Assembly: GCA_017429945.1 (NCBI GenBank)
Contig: JAFRNY010000073.1
Location: 16,571-80,570, forward strand
DNA: 64,000 bases
Direction of reading: 5' to 3'
Source: Bacteroidaceae bacterium
GTDB lineage: Bacteria > Bacteroidota > Bacteroidia > Bacteroidales > Bacteroidaceae
The notes under the pieces were generated by a model that did not search any database, was not told the origin of the DNA, and was given only the letters and a program-made list of their open reading frames with translations. Position 1 is the first letter of the stretch; every line of letters begins with the position of its first letter. The translations under genes were made by a program, and so were the position numbers. Shown piece by piece: positions 34,516 to 43,154 of this stretch.

Positions 34516-34545
34516 CAAATTTACAGTAAATTGATGACGTGACAA
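34516..34545 (-). promoter_or_regulatory. promoter of secreted peptidase gene
   Basis: On the minus strand a -7 TAAATTTG (34516-34523) and a -33 TTG (34543-34545) are 19 bp apart. The ATG at 34481 lies 34 nt downstream. Confidence 0.7.
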
Positions 34546-34762
34546 TAATAATTTGAGATTAATTTCCTTTTTACGACGATTATAGTCTCCTTAGAGATAT
34601 GCCTACGGGGTTTCCTACACCCTATTAAACATAACACCTATTAGTTTAATTCATACGTACGAAAACCTGCCTGTGACCTATCGCCAAGATATTCGTAGCT
34701 GAACCAACGTTTCAGTCCAACAGCAGAACATAAGACAATTTATGAAACAGATGAGAATCTTG

Positions 34763-37234
34763 TCATGAGATTATAGAGAATTTTGCGAAGCGCAATAAGA
34801 GTTGTTTTCTGCCTACATTTTCAAATTCAACCGTAGCCTTTGCATCAATGCCCGAGCCGGACAATTCTACGATTTTGCCTCTGCCAAAACGCGAATGCAG
34901 AATCTGCAGACCAACGGTCAGCGTCCCTGCGGCCGTCTGAGTGGATTCAACTGTCGCAGGCTTAGATTCGGTATCGGATTTCCGCGAGCCAGCGTACGTC
35001 ATTCCGACGGGCGGTTTATCCAGGGCTTGCAATCGGGCATTTACGCGAGCCTCATAGCCTGCACGATCACGTCGTTGTGTCGATCCGGCGGACACAGGGC
35101 GTGCGCTGCCAGACGAATCAGTATTATAGCCAGCGCCACCATAGCGCTGAGCGCCAGAATCTGCGCCCGTACTGCCAAACAGTCCGCCACGCTGTCTTCC
35201 AAAGCCCATGCCTGAGGCATCATCTCCAAAGAAATTCGTGAACTGGCGGCGGCGTGTGCCAGCTGTCGTCGACTGATCTTCCTCGAGGTATTGAGGGTCA
35301 ATATCCCGTAGGAACGGGCTTGGACTGCAGAACTCACTCTTGCCGAAGCGATAACGGTTCTGCGCGTGAGTTAGAAAACATTGCTCCTGAGCACGTGTGA
35401 TGGCCACATAAAACAGGCGCCGTTCCTCTTCGAGCTCGCGTGGCGAACTGGATGACATCTGGTTCGGGAATAGGTTCTCTTCCATTCCGACCACAAATAC
35501 CACCCTGAATTCCAGACCCTTAGCCGCATGGACAGTCATCAGCGAGAGCTTGTCGTCGCTATCATCATCGCTCTCATCGAGGTCGCTCAGCAACGACACT
35601 TCCTGCAGATAGTGCGTCATGAATGTATTCTCACCTTCGCCTTCCTCGGTGCGGTCGTCGACGAACTGCTGCAAACCGTCGAAGAGCTCCTGAAGGTTCT
35701 CCTGCCGAGAAATATCTTCCGGCTCGCGACCTCTGAAGATTTCTGCCTGGAGACCCGATTCGCGCGCTATGCGCAGGCCGAGCTGTGCGGCGTTTTCAGT
35801 ATTGACCGCCTCTGTAAAGCTCTGAATGAGAGCCACGAACGATTCGAGTTTGGAGAGAGTGCCACGGTTAACATCCAGGTGAGCGGCCACAGGATTCGTC
35901 AGCACCTGCCACAAACTGATACCTGCATCAGCAGCCGCGTGGATGATTTTGTCGAGTGTGGTCTGCCCTATTCCACGGGCCGGATAATTGATTACGCGCT
36001 TAAGCGCTTCCTCGTCGTTGGGATTGACGGCCAGACGAAAATAAGCGATGATGTCTTTGATTTCTTTACGCTGATAGAACGACAACCCGCCATAGATGCG
36101 GTACGGAATGCCCATTTTGCGGAATGCTTCCTCAAAGGTGCGGCTCTGCGCATTAGTGCGATAAAGAATCGCTATCTCGTGCCAGGCGATATGCTCGAAC
36201 CGGTTCAGGTTCTGCACCTTATGCCCTACCCCATTGGCTTCCTCGATATCGCTAAAGTATGAGAATACATGGATCGGTTGCCCCTTGCTTTTCTCGGAGA
36301 ATACCTCTTTTGGAATCTGCCCGCGGTTGTGCTTGATGAGGCTGTTTGCAGCGGCCACGATGGTCTGCGTGGACCGATAGTTCTGCTCAAGCTTAAATAG
36401 CTTGGCGCCCTCGTATAAGCGTTGGAATGTCAGGATGTTATCGATATTTGCGCCACGGAAGGAATAGATCGACTGAGCATCATCACCCACGACACAGACA
36501 TGACGGTGGTGCTGAGTCAGTTGCCACACGATGGCATGCTGGGCGTAGTTAGTGTCCTGATACTCATCGACGAGCACAAACTGGAATTTCTCCTCGTAGC
36601 GAGCCAGTATTTCCGGCTTATGAGCGAAGAGGAGATAAGTGTAAAGCAGCAGGTCGTCGAAGTCCAATGCATCGGCCTGTCGGCAGCGAGCCCAATAGCG
36701 CTCGTAGATAGCGCCCGTAGCCGGTATTCGCGAGGCATTATCAGCCTGCATGATCTGGGCATCGCGCTGATATTGCGACGGCAGCAACAGGCGGTTCTTG
36801 GCGGCAGAGATATGGCTCGCCACCGTGCCGGCCTTATATTGTTTGTCATCGAGCCCCATCTCGCGTATTATGCTGCGAATGAGGCTCTTGCTGTCGGTGG
36901 CATCATAGATTGTGAAGTTCGATGAGAAGCCTATGGCCTCGTGCTCTGCGCGAAGGATTCGAGCGAAGATACTGTGGAAGGTTCCCATCCACAGTCCGCG
37001 CGTAGCATCCTCGCCCATCTGGCGAGTTATGCGCGACTTCATCTCTTCTGCAGCCTTGTTTGTGAAGGTCAGGGCTAGTATATTCCAAGGCTTCATGCCC
37101 TGACTGAGCAGGTAAGCCACTTTATATGTCAGCACGCGCGTCTTGCCCGAGCCAGCGCCCGCAATCACGAGTGAAGGCCCGTCGGTATAGAGCACAGCCG
37201 CGCGTTGTGCTGGATTAAGTTCGTCTAAATTCAT
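34763..37234 (-). CDS. UvrD/PcrA-type DNA helicase
   Basis: SF1A 3'-5' DNA helicase of 823 residues, acting in repair and replication restart. Q motif LNPAQRAAV at 6-14, Walker A GAGSGKT at 26-32, FVLVDEYQDTNYAQ, VGDDAQSIYSFRGA, and HAAKGLEFRVVFVVG are all present. The C-terminal tail (about 640-823) is low-complexity and ends in a segment like the PcrA C-terminal domain (FGRGKIVELSG). It lies 50 bp behind the response regulator gene. Confidence 0.95.
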   Translation of the reverse strand: MNLDELNPAQRAAVLYTDGPSLVIAGAGSGKTRVLTYKVAYLLSQGMKPWNILALTFTNKAAEEMKSRITRQMGEDATRGLWMGTFHSIFARILRAEHEAIGFSSNFTIYDATDSKSLIRSIIREMGLDDKQYKAGTVASHISAAKNRLLLPSQYQRDAQIMQADNASRIPATGAIYERYWARCRQADALDFDDLLLYTYLLFAHKPEILARYEEKFQFVLVDEYQDTNYAQHAIVWQLTQHHRHVCVVGDDAQSIYSFRGANIDNILTFQRLYEGAKLFKLEQNYRSTQTIVAAANSLIKHNRGQIPKEVFSEKSKGQPIHVFSYFSDIEEANGVGHKVQNLNRFEHIAWHEIAILYRTNAQSRTFEEAFRKMGIPYRIYGGLSFYQRKEIKDIIAYFRLAVNPNDEEALKRVINYPARGIGQTTLDKIIHAAADAGISLWQVLTNPVAAHLDVNRGTLSKLESFVALIQSFTEAVNTENAAQLGLRIARESGLQAEIFRGREPEDISRQENLQELFDGLQQFVDDRTEEGEGENTFMTHYLQEVSLLSDLDESDDDSDDKLSLMTVHAAKGLEFRVVFVVGMEENLFPNQMSSSSPRELEEERRLFYVAITRAQEQCFLTHAQNRYRFGKSEFCSPSPFLRDIDPQYLEEDQSTTAGTRRRQFTNFFGDDASGMGFGRQRGGLFGSTGADSGAQRYGGAGYNTDSSGSARPVSAGSTQRRDRAGYEARVNARLQALDKPPVGMTYAGSRKSDTESKPATVESTQTAAGTLTVGLQILHSRFGRGKIVELSGSGIDAKATVEFENVGRKQLLLRFAKFSIIS

Positions 37235-37284
37235 TCTTTCGACGCTGTTCTATTATTCGTTTAAGTACATGAGTCCAGCGAGCA

Positions 37285-38007
37285 TCACTCGTCATCTGGC
37301 TTGAGTGTGTCGAGGTCTATGATGTGGAGCTGTAAGGCTTTCACTACGAGGCGTGTAGCATTCACGCCCGTCCGCTCGTTCGACGGGAAAAGGCGGTTGA
37401 TGAGGTCCACCTGCCGCTTCTCGAGGCTCTTGGCTCCGAAGGGCATTCCCTTGAGCGAGGCTATCATATCCTTCGTGTAGCCCAGGGCCAGATGACGCAG
37501 GAATCGCTCATCGTATTCGTCTATATCATAGTCGATTACGGCATCCGAGCGGCGACTCTCACTGACAACACTCTTTTTGAAACGGGCCACGATCTTCTCG
37601 AGAATAGGCTGATTGAACACCAGGCGCCGGCCGTCCATGACGAGGCGAACGTCGTTGCGCGTCAGCAGCTCGCCGGTCTTCAGAATGATGCCATCGGTGC
37701 CGGCCTGCAAGGCATCAACCCACAGCCGCTCATTCAATATCTCGCCGGTGAAAATCAGAATCTTCACGTCGGGATAGTTGCTGTGCACTTGTCGGCAAAT
37801 ATCTACGCCCACGGTGGTGCTGCCGCCCAGACCCAGGTCGAGCAGGAGGAGGTCGGGCCGTTGCTGGCGCATTAGTTTCCACAGTTCGCTCTCATTCATC
37901 GCCGTGCCGAGGATCTCGGCTTCAGGGATGTCAGAACGGAATATTTCCTCGGTGCCTTTCAGCTCGAGTTTCTCGTCTTCTACGATAATCACTTTAAACG
38001 GTTCCAT
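37285..38007 (-). CDS. response regulator, LuxR-like output
   Basis: 240 residues. Receiver domain 1-120 with the acidic pocket E10/D11, phospho-acceptor D57 (LLLLDLGLGG), T87 and K110 all in place. The C-terminal ~80 residues look like a helix-turn-helix output (LALGYTKDMIASLKGMPFGAKSLEKRQVDLINRLF). It follows the giant sensor kinase gene by 55 bp and is its obvious partner. Confidence 0.88.
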   Translation of the reverse strand: MEPFKVIIVEDEKLELKGTEEIFRSDIPEAEILGTAMNESELWKLMRQQRPDLLLLDLGLGGSTTVGVDICRQVHSNYPDVKILIFTGEILNERLWVDALQAGTDGIILKTGELLTRNDVRLVMDGRRLVFNQPILEKIVARFKKSVVSESRRSDAVIDYDIDEYDERFLRHLALGYTKDMIASLKGMPFGAKSLEKRQVDLINRLFPSNERTGVNATRLVVKALQLHIIDLDTLKPDDE

Positions 38008-38062
38008 CGTTCGTTCATTAATGAGTTAAGCAGTTATTATTCTATGCGTTGCGCTAAATAGC

Positions 38063-41000
38063 TCAAGCCTTGGTCAAAGGGATTGTGAACCAAATCGAAT
38101 GCCCTTTGTCAGCCGCTTCGGCGTTGATTCGGCAGCCGGGATGCCCCATGAAAGTGTCATGCTCGCGAATGATTTGCTTCGCAATCAGGAATGGAATGCC
38201 CTGTGGATGAGGCGTAAACAGTCCGTGCAGTTGATCTGTCGAGAGCTCATGGTTGGGGTTGCTGATAGTGATGCGTGCAAAATTGCCGTCGATAGTGGCT
38301 TCCAGCTCCATAGGCAGCCACTCCCCCACTCCTTTACCGCTGTTGGCCAGGAAGTCGGTCTCGGCATCGAGCAAGGCGTTGAGGAGCATCAGCAGCAAAT
38401 CGTTGTCGCCGCGTAGTCGCCTGTCGGAAAGCAGATTGCCGGTTTTTAGTTCAATGTTTACTCCAAGGCGACGGGTGCGATTAGCAAAGCGCGAGGCGGC
38501 CGGTCTGCAAATATCGTCGAAGGCAATACTACTGCGGCGGAAGTTCAGCGCCTCAGACTGATGCAAAGCCTGCGACATAAGCAGTGAGTAGATCTCTTTG
38601 TAGTAACCGACAGTCTCGTTGAGCGTGGTGAGGTCGGCTTCAGGGGCTCCGGACGTCGCCATTCGGTTGACGAGCTGGTTTATCCTGCCGGGATAGTACA
38701 TCGTCTCATGCTTTATCGTGGAGAGACAGTTGTCGATTATCTGATTCTGGACGTGCAGGCGGCTCTCTTCGTAGAGGCGGCGGCGGTGCTCATCCTCGGC
38801 CATCTCCACATCGGCCTGCTGACGCTCGATATCGGCACTCTGCTGCTGTTGCATCTGCTGCAAGCGTTCGTCGTTGAGACGTGCTACGGCGCGTGCGAAT
38901 CGTGCCTGCGGCAGGAAATAGAAGAAATAGGCGGCCAAAGCGGCCAGGACAAACAAGGCTATGATGGCAGCAAGTGCCCAACGGGCCGTCAGCTGCGAAC
39001 GTTCGAGCTGCTGGCAGTAGGCTTCGAGCGATTCATCGCGGTTTACGAGCTTATAGAGGCGCGTATATACCTCATTACTACGGCGATAAAGGGCCCAGTC
39101 GTGCATGGCAAGCGCAGCCACGGCCTGCTCGTTGCGCACGCCGAGCACGAGAGAATAGTCGAGAGAGTCGCGCCCATGGCCTATCAGCGCCAGGGCTTTT
39201 TCGGCAAAGTCAAGGGCCTCGGCATGGCGGCCCTCGAGGTTGCAGAAGTACAATGAGTCGGCCAAGGCATAGGCTTCAGCAGGGAACGAGAGGACGCTTT
39301 CAGAATCTGCAGATAGCGGTTTTGTTGTCGTACGGACAGGCTCTTTGGCATGACCAAACTGCGCCGACCAGACCTGTCCGGGCGTAACGGCAAAGGCCAA
39401 AGCCAGTAATATCAGACTGACGACTCGCGGCAGACGGAACCAGAAGCGACAGCCCTTCCCCAACACGCTGTCGATGCCAAAGCGGCAGACGCGGAAGAGC
39501 GGACTCGTCTTGCGGTATTTCTCTATGATGCCTTTGCAGTTCATCAGACCGAAGCCGTAACCCTTGCGGTCGTCATCGCTGATGCGACCGGTCGCATCGG
39601 CCTCTTCAACCGGTTGCATCGGCCTCTTCAACCGGTCGAATTCGCCTGTGCGACCGGTTGTGTTTCCGATGACTGCTGCGTCATAGACTTTATTGTTGAG
39701 AATGAGGTCGATATCAGCAGCAGAGAGACCGCAGCCAGTGTCCTGCACCGACAGCTCGACATAGCGGCCATCGTCGTCCGAGCCCTCGGCGGCGCTGATG
39801 CTAACCGTGCCACCTTCGGGCGTGAACTTGCGTGCGTTGTCGGAGAGGGTGTTGAGCATGAAGAGCGTCAGTGCACGGTCGGCTTTCACGGAGAGCGTGG
39901 TCGGCTCAACGCAGAGCTTTAGTCCTTTCTGATCGTAAGCAAAATGATTGAGGCCCATGGCATCGAAGAGCGGTGCCAGTTCGAACGAAGAAATCTGCAG
40001 ACTCAGCTGGCCCTGCTCCATCTTGATCCACTCCGTCAGCAGGTCGTTGAGTTCGTTGATGCGCCCTGTGAGTTCGCTGATATATGCGAGCGACTCCTGT
40101 CGGACCTGCCCTCGCTGCCGCATGCGTCGCACCTCATTTATGATTCGGTCGAGGAAGGGAACGATGCCTTGAACCAGCTGCAGCTTGGCACGCTTCTCAA
40201 TATTCTTCTCCTTATCGGCCAGAAGGCGCAGTTCGGTAGCCTGCTGCTGCTCAAGCAGCTGCTCCTGCTCGTCGGCAAACGCCTGCTGACTGTGCAGGGC
40301 AGCCTCTTTCACCTGCTGCATCTTCTGGCGCAACAGACGTCGCTGAGCACGTGTGCGCCTGCGCCAGCGTCGGAGCAAGCCGAAGAGGAACAGGCTGATA
40401 ACGACGGCCGTAGCGATAGCACCGGCAATAAGGCGATGGAGATACGAACGTTCGTTGGAGAGCTCCACGGCGCGGCTTTCGAGCTCGGCATCCTCGCGCG
40501 TCACGTCGAGCAGATCGAGGAATATATTGCGGTTGTAGTCGCTCTCAGCTTTCATGTCGAGAGCACTATAGGCCACCGAGAGTTGCTGACGGATGCCCGA
40601 AATCCACTCCGGCACGGTCTTCACCACGGACGAGCTCACCCATTGGCGCTCCACCGACACGGGATCGGGCGTAGAATCGTAGAGCACGAGCACTCGGCTC
40701 TCAGAATCGGGCGCGACAAGTTCGTCGGAGGCGTAGTAACACTGGTGGTGGAAGTTCACGCAGTCGAGGGCTGCGCTGTAGTAGTCTATGGCTTTTAGAT
40801 AGTTGCCGGCATCGAAGCTGAGCTCACCCAGAGTGCGGAGCGCGCAGGCTTCCTGATAGAGGTCGTCGTAGCCGATAAACTCGTTCAGCGCAGCTTCTGC
40901 CAGTTTCTCGGGCAGGCTGTCGGATGGGAAAATCGACGATAGTAGGGTCTGCGCCTCTGGGAAAGCCTCGAGGGCTGCCGTGCGACGAAGCGAGTCGGCC

Positions 41001-41764
41001 AACAGCGTGGCCAGCGACTGCTCGGAGTTACCAACGAAGAATGGGTAGTCTTCGTAGCGTGCGAGCCAGAAACACTTTAAGAGATAGTCGAACTCTTCGC
41101 GTGCAACAGCCTCTGGCTCTGTGTTTTCTGCCAAGCCACCGGAGCCACGCATATAGCAGTAGTAGAGCCACTGTGCGGTGTCGGTTGCCATTTGGCAATA
41201 GGGATAGGAAGCACGTATCTCGTCGAGCGCACGGTCGTTTTGGTTGAGGTAGTAGAAATAGGTTGATGAGGCTATATGGTAGTCGCTGCGCCCGAAATAG
41301 AAGCGGTGGAGTTCGCGGGTCGTCATCTTCTGCTCGCGCGACGAAAGGCGCTTGATGATGCGGCCGGCATCGGCCCTATGGATGAAGAAAGAGCGGTTGT
41401 CGCTGGTGCGCTGCGCCACCTTCATCATCGTCACGTCGGCAATAAGGCGCTCGGTGAGGCTACGGCTGGCATCGGCAGCGCGCGCAGCCACCGTGAGGGC
41501 GCTGTCGAAATCCATTTGCTGGAAGCGCTCGAAGGCCAGGTTGTTGAGAGCTTCTGCCCTACCCTTCGCATACTTGCACTGTCCGGCCAGGTCATAGGCG
41601 GCTTCAGCCCATGTGCGCAGTGAGTCGATGTTCTTGTAATGCCACTTATACGCAAGGCTGTTTAGCGAATCCACCGTCTGGCGCTGCCGCAACGAAGGCC
41701 CTTCGTGGCAGGCTGTGACCACGAGAACGATTGTCAAGGCAAGAAAGGAGTGCAGGCAACGCAC
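38063..41764 (-). CDS. giant tandem histidine-kinase-like sensor
   Basis: 1233 residues. Module 1: lipobox-like signal (VVTACHEG), periplasmic TPR-rich region to about 430, membrane helix about 438-460, coiled coil, then a GHKL ATPase (N box NTLSDNARKFTPEGG about 636; VQDTGCGLS; GYGFGLMNCKG about 735). No H-box histidine is seen in the DHp-like stretch. Module 2 starts with a second hydrophobic segment (about 779-798), then a shorter TPR-like part, a third membrane helix (about 930-950), coiled coil, an H-box-like STIKHETMYYPG with H1019, and a degenerate ATPase region to the end. The topology places both sensor parts in the periplasm and both kinases in the cytoplasm. I recall DUF5112/DUF5113 for such proteins, not checked. 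Confidence 0.85.
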   Translation of the reverse strand: MRCLHSFLALTIVLVVTACHEGPSLRQRQTVDSLNSLAYKWHYKNIDSLRTWAEAAYDLAGQCKYAKGRAEALNNLAFERFQQMDFDSALTVAARAADASRSLTERLIADVTMMKVAQRTSDNRSFFIHRADAGRIIKRLSSREQKMTTRELHRFYFGRSDYHIASSTYFYYLNQNDRALDEIRASYPYCQMATDTAQWLYYCYMRGSGGLAENTEPEAVAREEFDYLLKCFWLARYEDYPFFVGNSEQSLATLLADSLRRTAALEAFPEAQTLLSSIFPSDSLPEKLAEAALNEFIGYDDLYQEACALRTLGELSFDAGNYLKAIDYYSAALDCVNFHHQCYYASDELVAPDSESRVLVLYDSTPDPVSVERQWVSSSVVKTVPEWISGIRQQLSVAYSALDMKAESDYNRNIFLDLLDVTREDAELESRAVELSNERSYLHRLIAGAIATAVVISLFLFGLLRRWRRRTRAQRRLLRQKMQQVKEAALHSQQAFADEQEQLLEQQQATELRLLADKEKNIEKRAKLQLVQGIVPFLDRIINEVRRMRQRGQVRQESLAYISELTGRINELNDLLTEWIKMEQGQLSLQISSFELAPLFDAMGLNHFAYDQKGLKLCVEPTTLSVKADRALTLFMLNTLSDNARKFTPEGGTVSISAAEGSDDDGRYVELSVQDTGCGLSAADIDLILNNKVYDAAVIGNTTGRTGEFDRLKRPMQPVEEADATGRISDDDRKGYGFGLMNCKGIIEKYRKTSPLFRVCRFGIDSVLGKGCRFWFRLPRVVSLILLALAFAVTPGQVWSAQFGHAKEPVRTTTKPLSADSESVLSFPAEAYALADSLYFCNLEGRHAEALDFAEKALALIGHGRDSLDYSLVLGVRNEQAVAALAMHDWALYRRSNEVYTRLYKLVNRDESLEAYCQQLERSQLTARWALAAIIALFVLAALAAYFFYFLPQARFARAVARLNDERLQQMQQQQSADIERQQADVEMAEDEHRRRLYEESRLHVQNQIIDNCLSTIKHETMYYPGRINQLVNRMATSGAPEADLTTLNETVGYYKEIYSLLMSQALHQSEALNFRRSSIAFDDICRPAASRFANRTRRLGVNIELKTGNLLSDRRLRGDNDLLLMLLNALLDAETDFLANSGKGVGEWLPMELEATIDGNFARITISNPNHELSTDQLHGLFTPHPQGIPFLIAKQIIREHDTFMGHPGCRINAEAADKGHSIWFTIPLTKA
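39581..39658. repeat. palindrome and 22-bp duplication inside kinase gene
   Basis: A perfect 18-bp palindrome (39581-39598) is followed by two near-identical 22-bp units starting at 39594 and 39616, and then by another ACCGGT word near 39653. All lie within the ATP-lid coding region of the first kinase module. Because 22 is not a multiple of 3, the two copies are read in different frames (DRLKRPM and QPVEEADA). Confidence 0.85.
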
Positions 41765-41775
41765 GGCAGATGATA

Positions 41776-42999
41776 TTAATTAGAATGTAAGATTCGGTCG
41801 ATTTCGTCGAACTCTTTGCCCATGTTCAAATGGAGGTAGATTCGATAAAGCGGTGGCGCCCAGCGCTGCGGCTTGTCGGGTTCGAGGGCCATGACGCGCT
41901 CCATCGGCAATTTGGCCAGGTTGTAGAGGCTTTGAATGATTTCCTGATCGCGCCGACATTGCGGATTCGTGAGGTCGGTGCAGGCTTGTTCGGTGTAGAT
42001 GACCGCGAGGTTGAGCAAAGCTATACCTTTATTGTATAGGGCATCGACATGGTCGGGAGCATACAGCAAGCACGAGTCGCAGGCGTCGATGGCTTCGCGG
42101 TCGCGCCCTTGCTTTAGCAGCACGAGACTGCGGCCGTACCAGAACAGCGGGACGGTGTCGGCCACGCTAATGGCCGAGTCGGCTATCTCAAGCGCTCGCT
42201 TCGTGTCCTGCGTATCGAGATAGTAGTCAACCAGATGCGAGAAGAAATAACCGTGGCCCGTATGCTCGCGCAGCCCATCGTAGAGGCTTGTGAGCCAGCG
42301 TGCGGAGTCGCCTTTGGCCAAGAATGCCCGAGCGAGGTATTCCTGAACGAGATAGTTCTTGCGGCCGGCGCGCTTGGCCAGGTCGGCATTGCGTATAACG
42401 CCGTCGGAGTTCTGTGCGGCATTGGCTGCCACTACGGCAAGATAGGCTGCCTGAGCCACGAGGCTGTCGGTCTTCTGCAGAGAATCGCGACTGAAGATAG
42501 GGTGCGAGGCCGTTGCGGCATAAGTGTCGAAGTACGGCAGTGCCTCCTTCATCTTGTCCTTGAGGAAATACCATTTGCCGCCATTGAGCAGATTGGTGCG
42601 GAACGGCATCAGCACGTCGTGGCTGCGACGGCGGTTCTGCAGGCGCACGCGCCCTTTCTCGTCGGGACACGACTCGATGGAATCAGCCAGCTCGAGGCGG
42701 CGGAATGTCTCGAGGATATTGGCATAGAAGGCAGCGGTGTCGTATTTCTGTTTCAGGTAGAGCTTAAGGTTCTGGGCTTCGTAAAGCTTCTGGCTGCACT
42801 CGGCAGCCAGCACGTAGCACTCCACGCGGTCGGCGTGGCTGGTGCCTTCCTTGACGGCTTCGGCCAGCAAGTTCTTAGCCGTCTGCTCGAGGTTCTGCTT
42901 CTTCTTCAACGCGTCCTTGGCCTGGCGTATTACGCTGGCCGCAGAGAGGTTAAGGGAAAGCAGGCTGAATATGATGAGTAGATATTTTCGCATAATCAT
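41776..42999 (-). CDS. exported TPR-repeat protein
   Basis: 407 residues with a signal peptide (about 1-21, LSLNLSAA) and helical repeats of TPR type across the rest (for example GRDREAIDACDSCLLYAPDHVDALYNKGIALL). There is no catalytic motif. A second in-frame ATG lies two codons downstream. It lies 11 bp before the sensor kinase gene, so it is probably co-transcribed and could be an accessory periplasmic protein of that sensor. It shows a similar plan to the TPR protein of the neighbouring gene at 43155-44435. Confidence 0.85.
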   Translation of the reverse strand: MIMRKYLLIIFSLLSLNLSAASVIRQAKDALKKKQNLEQTAKNLLAEAVKEGTSHADRVECYVLAAECSQKLYEAQNLKLYLKQKYDTAAFYANILETFRRLELADSIESCPDEKGRVRLQNRRRSHDVLMPFRTNLLNGGKWYFLKDKMKEALPYFDTYAATASHPIFSRDSLQKTDSLVAQAAYLAVVAANAAQNSDGVIRNADLAKRAGRKNYLVQEYLARAFLAKGDSARWLTSLYDGLREHTGHGYFFSHLVDYYLDTQDTKRALEIADSAISVADTVPLFWYGRSLVLLKQGRDREAIDACDSCLLYAPDHVDALYNKGIALLNLAVIYTEQACTDLTNPQCRRDQEIIQSLYNLAKLPMERVMALEPDKPQRWAPPLYRIYLHLNMGKEFDEIDRILHSN

Positions 43000-43012
43000 T
43001 GTAATTCTGCTG

Positions 43013-43020
43013 CAAAGTTA
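43013..43020 (-). promoter_or_regulatory. -7 box of TPR-sensor-regulator run
   Basis: TAACTTTG on the minus strand, 13 nt upstream of the ATG at 42999. It would drive the TPR protein, sensor, response regulator and possibly the helicase. Confidence 0.6.
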
Positions 43021-43099
43021 CAGCAAAGCGGCCAATAATCCTGCATTTATGAGGTTAAATGTTGTCAAATTATGCTCATCGCCCTTTACGTGCGCGTAC

Positions 43100-43129
43100 A
43101 AAAAAGCCCGGGACCTTCGGTCTCGGGCT
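43100..43129 (-). terminator. intrinsic terminator behind TPR gene
   Basis: On the minus strand an 11-bp stem with one mismatch (arms within 43105-43129, loop GAA) is followed by a T run. It lies 25 bp after the stop of the 43155-44435 gene and separates the gyrA transcript from the sensor run. Confidence 0.9.
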
Positions 43130-43154
43130 GTAAAAGCTGTTAAGAAAGTGTGAG

